Source: Desulfobulbaceae bacterium | GTDB lineage: Bacteria; Desulfobacterota; Desulfobulbia; Desulfobulbales; Desulfocapsaceae | Reading direction: 5' to 3' | NCBI GenBank assembly: GCA_008933635.1 | Contig: WBUQ01000029.1 | Location: forward strand, 1 to 37,355 | Length of the DNA stretch: 37,355 nucleotides | In this document: positions 8,397 to 15,139 of the stretch, one piece after another | Position numbering within the stretch: the first letter of the stretch is position 1 | Layout of the letters: each line of letters opens with the position of its first letter | The notes under the pieces: model-generated | Seen by the model: only the letters and a program-made list of their open reading frames with translations | What the model was told of the DNA's origin: nothing | The model's database searches: none | Position numbers and translations under genes: made by a program

Positions 8397-8412
8397 CGCA
8401 AAAGGCGTGCCA
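8397..8412 (-). promoter_or_regulatory. Sigma-54 (-24/-12) promoter ahead of the histidine kinase and cassette A
   Basis: On the minus strand the sequence is TGGCACGCCTTTTGCG, matching the sigma-54 consensus TGGCACG-N4-TTGC at every fixed position with the required 10 bases between GG and GC. Transcription would start near 8386, giving a leader of about 39 bases to the kinase ATG at 8347. A sigma-54 activator gene lies immediately upstream, and candidate enhancer repeats are at 8467-8509. Confidence 0.82.
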
Positions 8413-8466
8413 GTTGACATGCTGCTGTATTTACAGAATATTTATAAACTCAATCGAGTGGGAATG

Positions 8467-8509
8467 TGCAGAATGAAAGGCGCAGGAAAGGCCGATCTTG
8501 CAGAATGCA
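8467..8509 (-). promoter_or_regulatory. Candidate enhancer (UAS): direct repeat TGCAGAATG, 32-bp period
   Basis: TGCAGAATG occurs at 8467-8475 and at 8499-8507, exactly 32 bases apart, or three helical turns. The second copy extends into the palindrome TGCA-GAA-TGCA (8499-8509). Relative to the predicted start near 8386 the repeats centre at about -85 and -117, the usual range for NtrC-type activator sites. Binding by the adjacent AlgB-like protein is an inference. Confidence 0.5.
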
Positions 8510-8535
8510 CGATCGCGGAAAAAGGCGGGAGCGAC

Positions 8536-9897
8536 TCAGATGCCGTAGGCCTTGCGTCGCCGCCAGAGGGTGGCCTGGTCGATGCCGAGGACGGTTGCGG
8601 CCTCCTGGATCGACGAGGTCTTCTCGAGGATCTTCTTGATATGGATTTCTTCGAGAATGGAAAGAGGGATGGGGTCCCCGACCATCGGCAGCCCGACCGC
8701 CGGGACGATATTCTCCGGCAGGTCGCCGGCGGTGATGCGATCGCCGGAGCCGAGGATCACCGCCCGCTCGACGGCGTTGCGCAGCTCCCGGACATTGCCC
8801 GGCCAGGGGTAGGACATCATGGCCTTCTCCGCCGCCGCATCGAAGCCGGCAATGTTCTTGTGATTGGTAAGGCAGAAGAACCGGCGGAAATCCTCGGCGA
8901 TGGCCATGATGTCCTCGCGCCGTTCCCTGAGCGGCAGGACGCTGACGCTGATGACGTTGATCCGGTAGAACAGGTCCTCCCGGAACCGCCCCTCCGCCAC
9001 CCGCTGTTCAAGGTTGACGTTGGTGGCGGTGATGATCCGCACGTTGGCCTTGCGCGACATCGTCTCACCCAGGCGCTCGTATTCCTTATCCTGGATGAAG
9101 CGGAGCAGTTTGGCCTGGGTCGGCAGAGCCATATCGCCGATCTCGTCGAGGAACAGCGTCCCGCCCTCGCAGGCGGCGATACGGCCGGGGTTTTCCTTCA
9201 CCGCACCGGTGAAGGCCCCTTTGGCGTGCCCGAACAGTTCGCTCTCGAGCAGTTCGTTCGGCACGGCGGGGCAGGAGACGATCATCATCGGCTTCTTGGC
9301 CCGCGAGCTCCAGCTGTGGATCGCCCTGGCAAAGATCGACTTGCCGGTGCCGCTCTCGCCCCTGAGCAGGATCATCGCCTCGGAGGTCGCCGCCCTGAAC
9401 AGCGTCTCGATGATCCGCTGCATCTCCGCGTTGCGGCTCTGCATCAGGGATTCCGGCGAGAAGCGGCGGCGGTCCTCCTTGAGCACCGCGATTTCGTTCT
9501 CGAGATCGCGGATATGGCCGAGTGTCCGTATCAAGAGCCGCACCTGGGCGCTGGTGAAGGGTTTCTCGATATAGTCGGCGGCACCCCGGCGCATCGCCTC
9601 GACGGCGGTTTCGATCGTCGCGTTGGCGGTGATCACCACCACCTTCATCCAGGGCGATTCGGCAAGGAGCGGCGGGATGAGGTCCATGCCGTTTTCCCCC
9701 TCCAGCCTGAGATCGATGAAGGCGATATCAAACGATCGCCGTTTCGCCTCCCGCATCGCCTCCTGGGACCCGGCGACGGCAAAGACCGTATGGCCCTCGG
9801 TCTCCAGGCAGTAGGACAGGGTCTTGCGGATATTGATCTCATCGTCGACGATGAGCACATTGAGCACGCCACAGGAAGAGTTCATCGCGGACTGCAT
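8536..9897 (-). CDS. AlgB-like sigma-54 response regulator
   Basis: This protein of about 453 residues has a receiver (VLIVDDE pocket, Asp62 in IAFIDLRLEG, YIEKPF lysine), an AAA+ domain with Walker A GESGTGKS, GAFTGA, intact Walker B LFLDEIGD and GNVRELRN, and a Fis-type helix-turn-helix ending VLGIDQATLWRRRKAYGI, close to the AlgB C-terminus. It should activate sigma-54 promoters when its state is set by the kinase encoded just downstream. Candidate starts are ATG 9897, ATG 9885 and TTG 9903; none has a strong ribosome site. A 278-base leader region separates it from cassette B. The consensus sigma-54 promoter just downstream is the likely first target, along with the one ahead of cassette B. 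Confidence 0.93.
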   Translation of the reverse strand: MQSAMNSSCGVLNVLIVDDEINIRKTLSYCLETEGHTVFAVAGSQEAMREAKRRSFDIAFIDLRLEGENGMDLIPPLLAESPWMKVVVITANATIETAVEAMRRGAADYIEKPFTSAQVRLLIRTLGHIRDLENEIAVLKEDRRRFSPESLMQSRNAEMQRIIETLFRAATSEAMILLRGESGTGKSIFARAIHSWSSRAKKPMMIVSCPAVPNELLESELFGHAKGAFTGAVKENPGRIAACEGGTLFLDEIGDMALPTQAKLLRFIQDKEYERLGETMSRKANVRIITATNVNLEQRVAEGRFREDLFYRINVISVSVLPLRERREDIMAIAEDFRRFFCLTNHKNIAGFDAAAEKAMMSYPWPGNVRELRNAVERAVILGSGDRITAGDLPENIVPAVGLPMVGDPIPLSILEEIHIKKILEKTSSIQEAATVLGIDQATLWRRRKAYGI

Positions 9898-10175
9898 CGA
9901 CAAGAAGGTTCACGGGAGCCCGGTTCATCGCCGTGTGTCGCCGGGCCGGTCTGTCGTCAGGAGAATACATCCACTCCGTCATGACGCGGTAACGCTGAGC
10001 AACACTAGCACGATTTTCCGCTCTTCTCCATATCTTCTCTGGAGAAAGATGCGACAGGAGGATGGCGGCTCCGGTTATCCCTGTGTCCGGGAGGCGGGAA
10101 CGTATCCGTTACATGGCGTGTGCGTGATGAAGCGGCACGAGCGTGAGTCGATCAGTACGAGAGGTCTGCAGATGA
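9898..10175 (-). other. Intergenic region between cassette B and the AlgB-like gene
   Basis: No gene is evident here. A possible sigma-70-type promoter for the regulator is on the minus strand: extended -10 TGC-TAGTGT (10002-10009) with TGGAGA 17 bases upstream (10025-10030). A 7-bp stem (TTCTCCA/TGGAGAA) overlaps its -35 side near 10023-10045 and may also act as the end structure for the alpha receiver transcript. A sigma-54-like sequence near 10000 lacks the -24 GG and was not accepted. Confidence 0.35.
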
Positions 10176-10565
10176 TCACTTCCGTTGCGAACGCTTGCGG
10201 CAGGCCTCGGCGATCTTCTCCATCAGCAGCACGAGGTCGATGGGTTTGACGAGATAATCGAAGGCTCCCAGCTCCATGCCGGAGATGCCGTCCTCGAAGC
10301 TGCCGTGGCCGGTCAGCAGGATCACCTCGATGGCCGGATCGAGGGCCTTGACCCTGGACAGGACATCCAGGCCGCCCATGTCCGGCATCCGGAGATCGAG
10401 GAGCATCACGTCGGGATGGAACTCGGCTGCCGCCGCCAGACCTTCTTCGCCGGAAAAGGCGCTCTCCGCCTCGATCTTGCGCAGGCGCAGACGCTCCGCC
10501 AGGGTTGAGGCGAACTCGATTTCGTTGTCGACGATCAGCACCTTCTTTTTTTTCGTCCGAACCAA
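10176..10565 (-). CDS. Stand-alone response-regulator receiver (type alpha, cassette B), TTG start
   Basis: This 129-residue receiver-only protein has IVDNE in the acidic pocket, phospho-acceptor Asp57 in LLDLRMPD and Lys107 in YLVKPID. The most convincing start is TTG at 10565, because AGAGAGGG lies 5 bases upstream; the reading frame stays open further upstream to 10733, but that extension overlaps the end of the carrier gene and is unlike any receiver. A run of eight A (encoding the KKKK stretch) follows the start. It is the counterpart of 1936-2313 but clearly diverged from it, with about half the residues identical by eye, which may reflect different partners for the two cassettes. Confidence 0.85.
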   Translation of the reverse strand: MVRTKKKKVLIVDNEIEFASTLAERLRLRKIEAESAFSGEEGLAAAAEFHPDVMLLDLRMPDMGGLDVLSRVKALDPAIEVILLTGHGSFEDGISGMELGAFDYLVKPIDLVLLMEKIAEACRKRSQRK

Positions 10566-10622
10566 GATGACCCTCTCTGAATATGCACGCTGTTGAAAAG
10601 AAGGAGATGAACAGAAGATCAA

Positions 10623-10655
10623 CGGGAGTGAGCCGGCATTCGCGACCCACTCCCG
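10623..10655 (-). other. 8-bp hairpin between the DASS carrier and the alpha receiver (copy B)
   Basis: CGGGAGTG (10623-10630) pairs perfectly with CACTCCCG (10648-10655) just after the DASS stop (10669). There is no U-tract. It occupies the same place as the stems at 2399-2436 in copy A despite unrelated sequence. Confidence 0.45.
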
Positions 10656-10668
10656 CATATGACGACAA

Positions 10669-12147
10669 CTATTTGAGAAACACCTCCATGCCCATGAGCG
10701 GCCAGATGACGGCAACCGCAAGATATACGACAACCATCAGCATGATGCTCGCGGCAATACCGTACTTGAAGAATTCGCCGGTGGTAAATTGCTTGGAGTT
10801 ATAGGCAATGGCATTCGGTGCTGCGCCGATCAGCAGGATGAACGGCATGCCGGCGGTCATCAGTGCAGAGAAGAAAATGACCTCTCCGGCCACACCGAGA
10901 TAGGGCGCGATGACCAGGGCCACCGGCAGCGAGATGGCGATCGCCGCCACGTTCATGATAAAGTTGGTCATGATCATGACGAAGAAGGCCATGCCAAGGA
11001 TGAAGACGACTGCCGGGGCCGTCTTGAACAGCGCCAGCCAGTTGACCGCCAGCCACTTCGCCGCCTCGGTCTGCCACAGGCAGAAGCCGATGGACATAGC
11101 GCCGCCGAAGAGCAGGATGATGTTCCACGGGATGTCTTCAAGATCCTCGACCTTGAGGATATTGAGGATGAAGAACAGCAGCGTCGAGGACAGCAGGATC
11201 GCCGTCTTGTCGATGGATTTCAGGGCCGGCACCCAGTTCTTCAGGGCGATCAGCAGGATGACCGAAAGGGTGATGACCAGGGTCAGGATTTCCTTGCGGC
11301 TCCAGCCGCCGAGTTCGTTGTACATCCGCCTGGCCTTTTCCTTCAGACCGGGGATCACGGCCTTTTCCGGCTTACAGACCAGCAGCATGAAACCCCAGAG
11401 CATGAAGACCATCAGCCAGCCGATGGGCGCCATGTAGTAAGAGAGCTCGAAGAAACTGATCTCCTTGCCGGTCATCTCCTTGAAGAAACCGATCGCCACC
11501 GCGCCGCGGGCGGCGCCGAGCAGGGTGATGATCGATCCCGCACCGGCAACGTAGGCCATGCCGATGAACAGGCCCTTGCCGAACTTGGTCGGCCGGTCGT
11601 CATCGGAGTAGAGGGCATTGATCGCCAGCAGCAGCGGGAACATCGTCGCCGCCACAGCGGTGTGGGCCATCAGATGGGTCAGCGCGGCGGTCATCACGAA
11701 GCAGCCGAGGTAGATCATGCTGGTCTTCTCGCCGACGATCGACAGCATCTTGTAGGCCATCCGCTTGGTCAGGCCGCTCTTGGTGAAGACCAGGCCGATG
11801 ACGATCGAACCGAAGATGAAGAGGACCGAGGGATCCATGAAGTCCTTGAAAGCCACCTCGGGCTTTCTGATAAGGTACATCGCTTGAGCCACGCCGATGG
11901 CGATGCCGGTGACGCCGATCGGCAACACCTCGAATATCCACCAGGTGGCAGCCAGGGCAAAGACCGCCAGCGCCCCTTTGCCCTCCTTGGTGAGAACGAA
12001 ATGATTGCCCTGGGGATCGACAGCATCCGGCCAGGCTGGAGCATAGTAAATGATAAAGAACAGGGCGACGCCCAGGACCAGGAAGAACGCCCGCTTCCAG
12101 TCGAACGGGGCTTTCGCCTCCGCAACTTCGGTATATGTTGATGACAT
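10669..12147 (-). CDS. DASS/SLC13-family anion carrier (cassette B)
   Basis: This inner-membrane carrier of about 492 residues is a close paralogue of the protein at 2447-3928. It keeps the same altered hairpin motifs, AHT (MAHTAVAATMFP) and MNV (NFIMNVAAIAISLP), so the change is not a random decay. The start at ATG 12147 (MSSTY) is favoured because AAAAGGG lies 9 bases upstream; ATG 12156 directly abuts that ribosome site, exactly as in copy A. Differences between the copies cluster in the N-terminal tail, loops and the final helices (for example MGMEVFLK against MGLPILLAK at the end), consistent with the same transport chemistry and perhaps different affinity or regulation. The substrate is unknown. 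Confidence 0.88.
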   Translation of the reverse strand: MSSTYTEVAEAKAPFDWKRAFFLVLGVALFFIIYYAPAWPDAVDPQGNHFVLTKEGKGALAVFALAATWWIFEVLPIGVTGIAIGVAQAMYLIRKPEVAFKDFMDPSVLFIFGSIVIGLVFTKSGLTKRMAYKMLSIVGEKTSMIYLGCFVMTAALTHLMAHTAVAATMFPLLLAINALYSDDDRPTKFGKGLFIGMAYVAGAGSIITLLGAARGAVAIGFFKEMTGKEISFFELSYYMAPIGWLMVFMLWGFMLLVCKPEKAVIPGLKEKARRMYNELGGWSRKEILTLVITLSVILLIALKNWVPALKSIDKTAILLSSTLLFFILNILKVEDLEDIPWNIILLFGGAMSIGFCLWQTEAAKWLAVNWLALFKTAPAVVFILGMAFFVMIMTNFIMNVAAIAISLPVALVIAPYLGVAGEVIFFSALMTAGMPFILLIGAAPNAIAYNSKQFTTGEFFKYGIAASIMLMVVVYLAVAVIWPLMGMEVFLK

Positions 12148-12165
12148 TTTTTCCATCCCTTTTCT

Positions 12166-12705
12166 CTACTTGGTATTCATTGCAATCAGCTTGTCGCCGA
12201 GGGCCCCGAAGACTTCGGAAAGCTTCACCACCCCCGCCAGTTTACCGTTCTCCTCGACCGGCAGGACCGTTTCCCTGTTTATCACCATGATCGACATGGC
12301 GTGCACAAGGTCGGTCGTCGCCGGAAGAACACGGATGCCTTTTTCGATGACTCTGGTCAGCGATGCGTTCAAATGGTTGACACCTTCCCTGATCAGCACG
12401 CCATTGAGCAGAGTCGTCAGATCGCTGTAAGGAGGAGTCTTTCCCTCAAACGATTTGATGTCAATGGGGTCAAGGAGGGTGGAGAAGAGAACCCGCAGGA
12501 TACCCTGCTGGGTGACCCGGCCGATCAGTCCGCCATGGTCGTCCACCACCATCAGCTCGCTGAAGCCGCAGGGGCCGCTGCTGCCGATCGGACAGAACGA
12601 CCGCAGCTGCTGGATAGCCTCCTGCACGGTGCCGCTTTCCTTCATGCAGGGAAAGGCCGAGAGGGGGAGCATGATGTCACGTACTGTCTGGATTTCCGTG
12701 CTCAC
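12166..12705 (-). CDS. CBS-domain pair protein (cassette B)
   Basis: This 179-residue protein is the same length as its copy-A paralogue and shares its layout (CBS1 with LMVVDDHGGLIGRVTQQGIL, insert with FEGKTPPYSDLTTLLNGVLIREG, CBS2 with TVLPVEENGKLAGVVKLSEVFGA). It starts at a GTG with AAGGAG 7 bases upstream, as in copy A. A role as an adenine-nucleotide-responsive partner of the carrier or antiporter is inferred from the family and context. The insert between the CBS units differs most between the copies. Confidence 0.87.
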   Translation of the reverse strand: MSTEIQTVRDIMLPLSAFPCMKESGTVQEAIQQLRSFCPIGSSGPCGFSELMVVDDHGGLIGRVTQQGILRVLFSTLLDPIDIKSFEGKTPPYSDLTTLLNGVLIREGVNHLNASLTRVIEKGIRVLPATTDLVHAMSIMVINRETVLPVEENGKLAGVVKLSEVFGALGDKLIAMNTK

Positions 12706-12787
12706 AGTTTTTCTCCTTTTTCTGAGGAACTATCGATATCACAATGGCCCGGCCGCACCGCGAGGGCGACAGGTGCCATCCTTTCTT

Positions 12788-13228
12788 CTACCAACCCTTG
12801 GAATGGAGGATCTTCTCGATCTCCTTGATGCTCTTCGACTCCAGCATCAGCATCCGTTTCTCCTTGGCCTCGCTGATCTTTTCGAGCAGGGCAGTGATAT
12901 CGACCGGCTTCTGCAGGAAATCGCAGGCCCCCAGTTTCATCGCCTCGATACTGGTCTTGATCGAACCCTGACCGGAGAGCATGATGATCTCGGCATCCGG
13001 CTGCCTGGCCTTGATCCGCTTGAGCGTCTCGAGCCCGTCGAGACCCGGCATCGCCAAATCCAGCACGATCAGGTCGTACTCCTGCCCCTCGACAAAGGCC
13101 AGGGCGCTTTCGCCGTTGCTGGCCGTGGTCACTTTCAGCCCCCTGGTCTCCAGGCGTTCAGCCAGTGTCTTCAGGAAATCCTCTTCGTCGTCGACCAGCA
13201 GCACCTTGGCCTTCAGTTCTTCCGCCAT
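12788..13228 (-). CDS. Stand-alone response-regulator receiver (type beta, cassette B)
   Basis: This 146-residue protein has a receiver domain with VLLVDDEEDF, Asp57 in LIVLDLAMPG and Lys107 in LQKPVD, and the same helical tail as copy A (KISEAKEKRMLMLESKSIKEIE). It is nearly identical to the protein at 4565-5005, most changes being conservative, and has exactly the same length. Such close conservation next to diverged alpha receivers suggests both beta receivers still use one common partner. The ATG at 13228 follows a weak GGTGAAA ribosome site. Confidence 0.9.
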   Translation of the reverse strand: MAEELKAKVLLVDDEEDFLKTLAERLETRGLKVTTASNGESALAFVEGQEYDLIVLDLAMPGLDGLETLKRIKARQPDAEIIMLSGQGSIKTSIEAMKLGACDFLQKPVDITALLEKISEAKEKRMLMLESKSIKEIEKILHSKGW

Positions 13229-13325
13229 TTCGTTTCACCTCACTGTTGAAATTATCTCCACTGCCATGGCGGAGTCCGTTGTTGCCTGTCGACTCCGGCC
13301 ACGGCCTGTATTCTCTTGATGGATC

Positions 13326-14612
13326 TCAGCCGTGCATCAGCCTGTACTGGACGATGTAGACGATGATGCCGGAGAAGTAACCGAGGGCGGCCAGGGCCCC
13401 GATCTTGCGGGCGTACCAGAAGAAGTGGATCTTCTCGAGGCCCATCGCCGCCACGCCGGCGGCCGAACCGATGACCAGCATCGAGCCGCCGGTCCCGGCG
13501 CAGTAGGCCATGAACTCCCAGAGGAAGCTGTCCTGCGGATAGACGGCCATGTCGTACATGCCCATCGAGGCGGCGACCAGCGGTACGTTGTCGACGATAG
13601 CGCTGAGGATGCCGATCAGGGTGACGATGATCTCCTGACGACCGACCGCCTTGTCGAGCCAGCCGGCCAGGGCAGTGAGGATATGGGTATGTTCGAGGGT
13701 GGCCACCGCCAGCAGGATGCCGATGAAGAAGACGATGCTGGCCATGTCGATACGGCTCAGCGCCGCCACCAGCCGCAGGTGCCGCCGCTTGTCCTCGTGG
13801 GTGTTGCGATGGACGATGTTGCCGACCAGCCAGATGACGCCGAGGCCGAAGAGGATACCCATGAACGGCGGCAGGTGGGTGATGGTCTTGAAGATCGGCA
13901 CGTTGATCAGGGCGCCGACGCCCAGGCAGAACATCAGGTTCTGCTCGAAGGTCGAGGTCTCGACCCCATGGCCGCAGGTGCCGCTCTTCGGGGCGATGAC
14001 CTCCTTGCCCCGCAGGGTGAAGGAGAGGAAGATCAGCGGCACGATCAGACAGGTGAAGGAGGCCAGAAACACGCCCTTGATGATGGCCATCGTGGTGATC
14101 TGGCCGCCGATCCACAGCATCGTCGTGGTCACGTCGCCGATCGGCGACCAGGCCCCCCCGGCGTTGGCGGCGATGACGATGACGCCGGCGAAGAACAGCC
14201 GGTCCTCATGGCGATCGAGCAGCTTCTTCATCAGCGAGACCATGACGATGGTGGTGGTCAGGTTGTCGAGGACGGCGCTGAGGAAGAAGGTGACGAAGCC
14301 GACCAGCCAGAGCAGCGAAGTGATTTTGGTGGTCTTGATCCGCGAGGTGATGACGTTGAAGCCGTTATGGGCGTCGACGACCTCGACGATGGTCATCGCC
14401 CCCATCAGGAAGAAGATGATCTGGGCCGTGGCGGCCAGCGATTCATGCAGATTCTCGGTAACCTTATGGGTATCGCCGCTCATCAGGGCATAGACCGTCC
14501 ACAGCAGGCCGGCGCCAACCAGCGCCGAGGCGGATTTGTTGACCTTGATCGGATGCTCAAGGGCAATGCAGGCATAGGCAAGAATAAAAATCAGGACCAG
14601 GGCGGTTAACAT
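13326..14612 (-). CDS. nhaD: NhaD-type Na+/H+ antiporter (cassette B)
   Basis: This 428-residue membrane antiporter is a close paralogue of the protein at 5096-6382, with the family motifs LDNLTTTIVMVSLMKKLLDR, ANAGGAWSPIGDVTTTMLW and DNVPLVAASMGMYDM. The start is ATG 14612 with AAGGAG upstream; the frame is open to 14714 but that extension would overlap the sigma-54 promoter. It is the first gene after the divergent regulatory region and thus the first gene of the whole minus-strand locus. Differences from copy A are mostly in the cytoplasmic loop around residues 215-235, where copy B carries a Cys/His-containing stretch (SGTCGHGVET). Confidence 0.92.
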   Translation of the reverse strand: MLTALVLIFILAYACIALEHPIKVNKSASALVGAGLLWTVYALMSGDTHKVTENLHESLAATAQIIFFLMGAMTIVEVVDAHNGFNVITSRIKTTKITSLLWLVGFVTFFLSAVLDNLTTTIVMVSLMKKLLDRHEDRLFFAGVIVIAANAGGAWSPIGDVTTTMLWIGGQITTMAIIKGVFLASFTCLIVPLIFLSFTLRGKEVIAPKSGTCGHGVETSTFEQNLMFCLGVGALINVPIFKTITHLPPFMGILFGLGVIWLVGNIVHRNTHEDKRRHLRLVAALSRIDMASIVFFIGILLAVATLEHTHILTALAGWLDKAVGRQEIIVTLIGILSAIVDNVPLVAASMGMYDMAVYPQDSFLWEFMAYCAGTGGSMLVIGSAAGVAAMGLEKIHFFWYARKIGALAALGYFSGIIVYIVQYRLMHG

Positions 14613-14709
14613 GATCACTCCTTTTGATAGCGTGCAACGTTGGTGAAAATGACGAATGTTCTCAACGAATCCTTTCGCCCGATGAAACTGCGCGTACTGA
14701 ACGACTGAG

Positions 14710-14725
14710 AGCAAAACCGATGCCA
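14710..14725 (-). promoter_or_regulatory. Sigma-54 (-24/-12) promoter ahead of cassette B
   Basis: On the minus strand the sequence is TGGCATCGGTTTTGCT, with GG and GC separated by the required 10 bases and TTGCT at -12. Only the last base of TGGCAC differs. Transcription would start near 14699, about 87 bases ahead of the nhaD ATG. It faces the same direction as the promoter at 8397-8412, so both cassettes appear to be under sigma-54 control. Confidence 0.75.
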
Positions 14726-14739
14726 GTTAACGGCAACTC

Positions 14740-14792
14740 GCATAAACAATCTTATCAATTTGATTTAATGTGTTTTTTATTTGTGACACTTT
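14740..14792 (-). promoter_or_regulatory. AT-rich block with palindrome ATCAA-T-TTGAT, possible bending site
   Basis: Directly upstream of the sigma-54 promoter (about -45 to -90) is a strongly AT-rich segment containing the perfect palindrome ATCAATTTGAT (14754-14764). IHF-type bending sites often sit here at sigma-54 promoters; the sequence is IHF-like but not a full consensus match. Further up, CTTGCAG at 14802-14808 resembles part of the repeat at 8499-8507. Confidence 0.3.
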
Positions 14793-15091
14793 TCCCTCGG
14801 CCTTGCAGTGGGCGATCAGCTGAAACGGACTGTTCCCATGTGTTCTTTTTTGTTCACACGCCCCGTCACCTCCGGCCGCCCTGCCCCCGGCACCCCGACA
14901 ACTGCCCCCGTCTCCGTTCTTTGTCAATAACTATCCATGGTATTTGCGACATAGCTACAGCTTCCCGCCGGATCGGCGCCAGACCGACCAGAAAATATCG
15001 AAACGTTATGAAACATTCCCCGCAACAACCCTCTTGCATTTTCTCCGAAACATGTCCCGTTTTTCCATTTTTCTTCACCCGAATGAGTGGT

Positions 15092-15100
15092 ATATAGATT
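15092..15100 (+). promoter_or_regulatory. Possible -10 element for the kup transcript
   Basis: TATATAGAT lies about 40 bases before the first conserved riboswitch bases. The -35 region (15069-15076) is only a T-rich stretch without a TTGACA match, so this is a weak call made mainly from position. Confidence 0.25.
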
Positions 15101-15139
15101 CGTCATCCTCCCCGGTGGCCGGCAGCGGCCTCCACGACA

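Larger units (their letters stand above)
10176..14612 (-). repeat. Duplicated five-gene cassette, copy B
   Basis: This block has the same gene order as copy A (nhaD, beta receiver, CBS, DASS, alpha receiver) with matching start-codon types: GTG for both CBS genes and ATG for both nhaD genes with the same AAGGAG context. It begins 3' of its own sigma-54 promoter (14710-14725). Conservation of gene order plus divergence of spacers marks it as a true paralogous cassette. Confidence 0.92.

Noticed and set aside
9995-10015. Third sigma-54 promoter ahead of the AlgB-like gene
   Set aside because: The -12 TTGC is present but the -24 GG is replaced (TCGTGC), which is normally not tolerated; a sigma-70 type element at the same place is more likely.
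1936-14612. Duplication as an assembly artefact
   Set aside because: The copies differ throughout at protein and DNA level, and their spacers are unrelated, so they are real paralogues.
14624-15097. Open frames in the divergent region (14624-15097 plus strand, 14727-15106 minus strand)
   Set aside because: No ribosome site or homology, and they overlap the AT-rich regulatory block; the sequence is better explained as regulatory.
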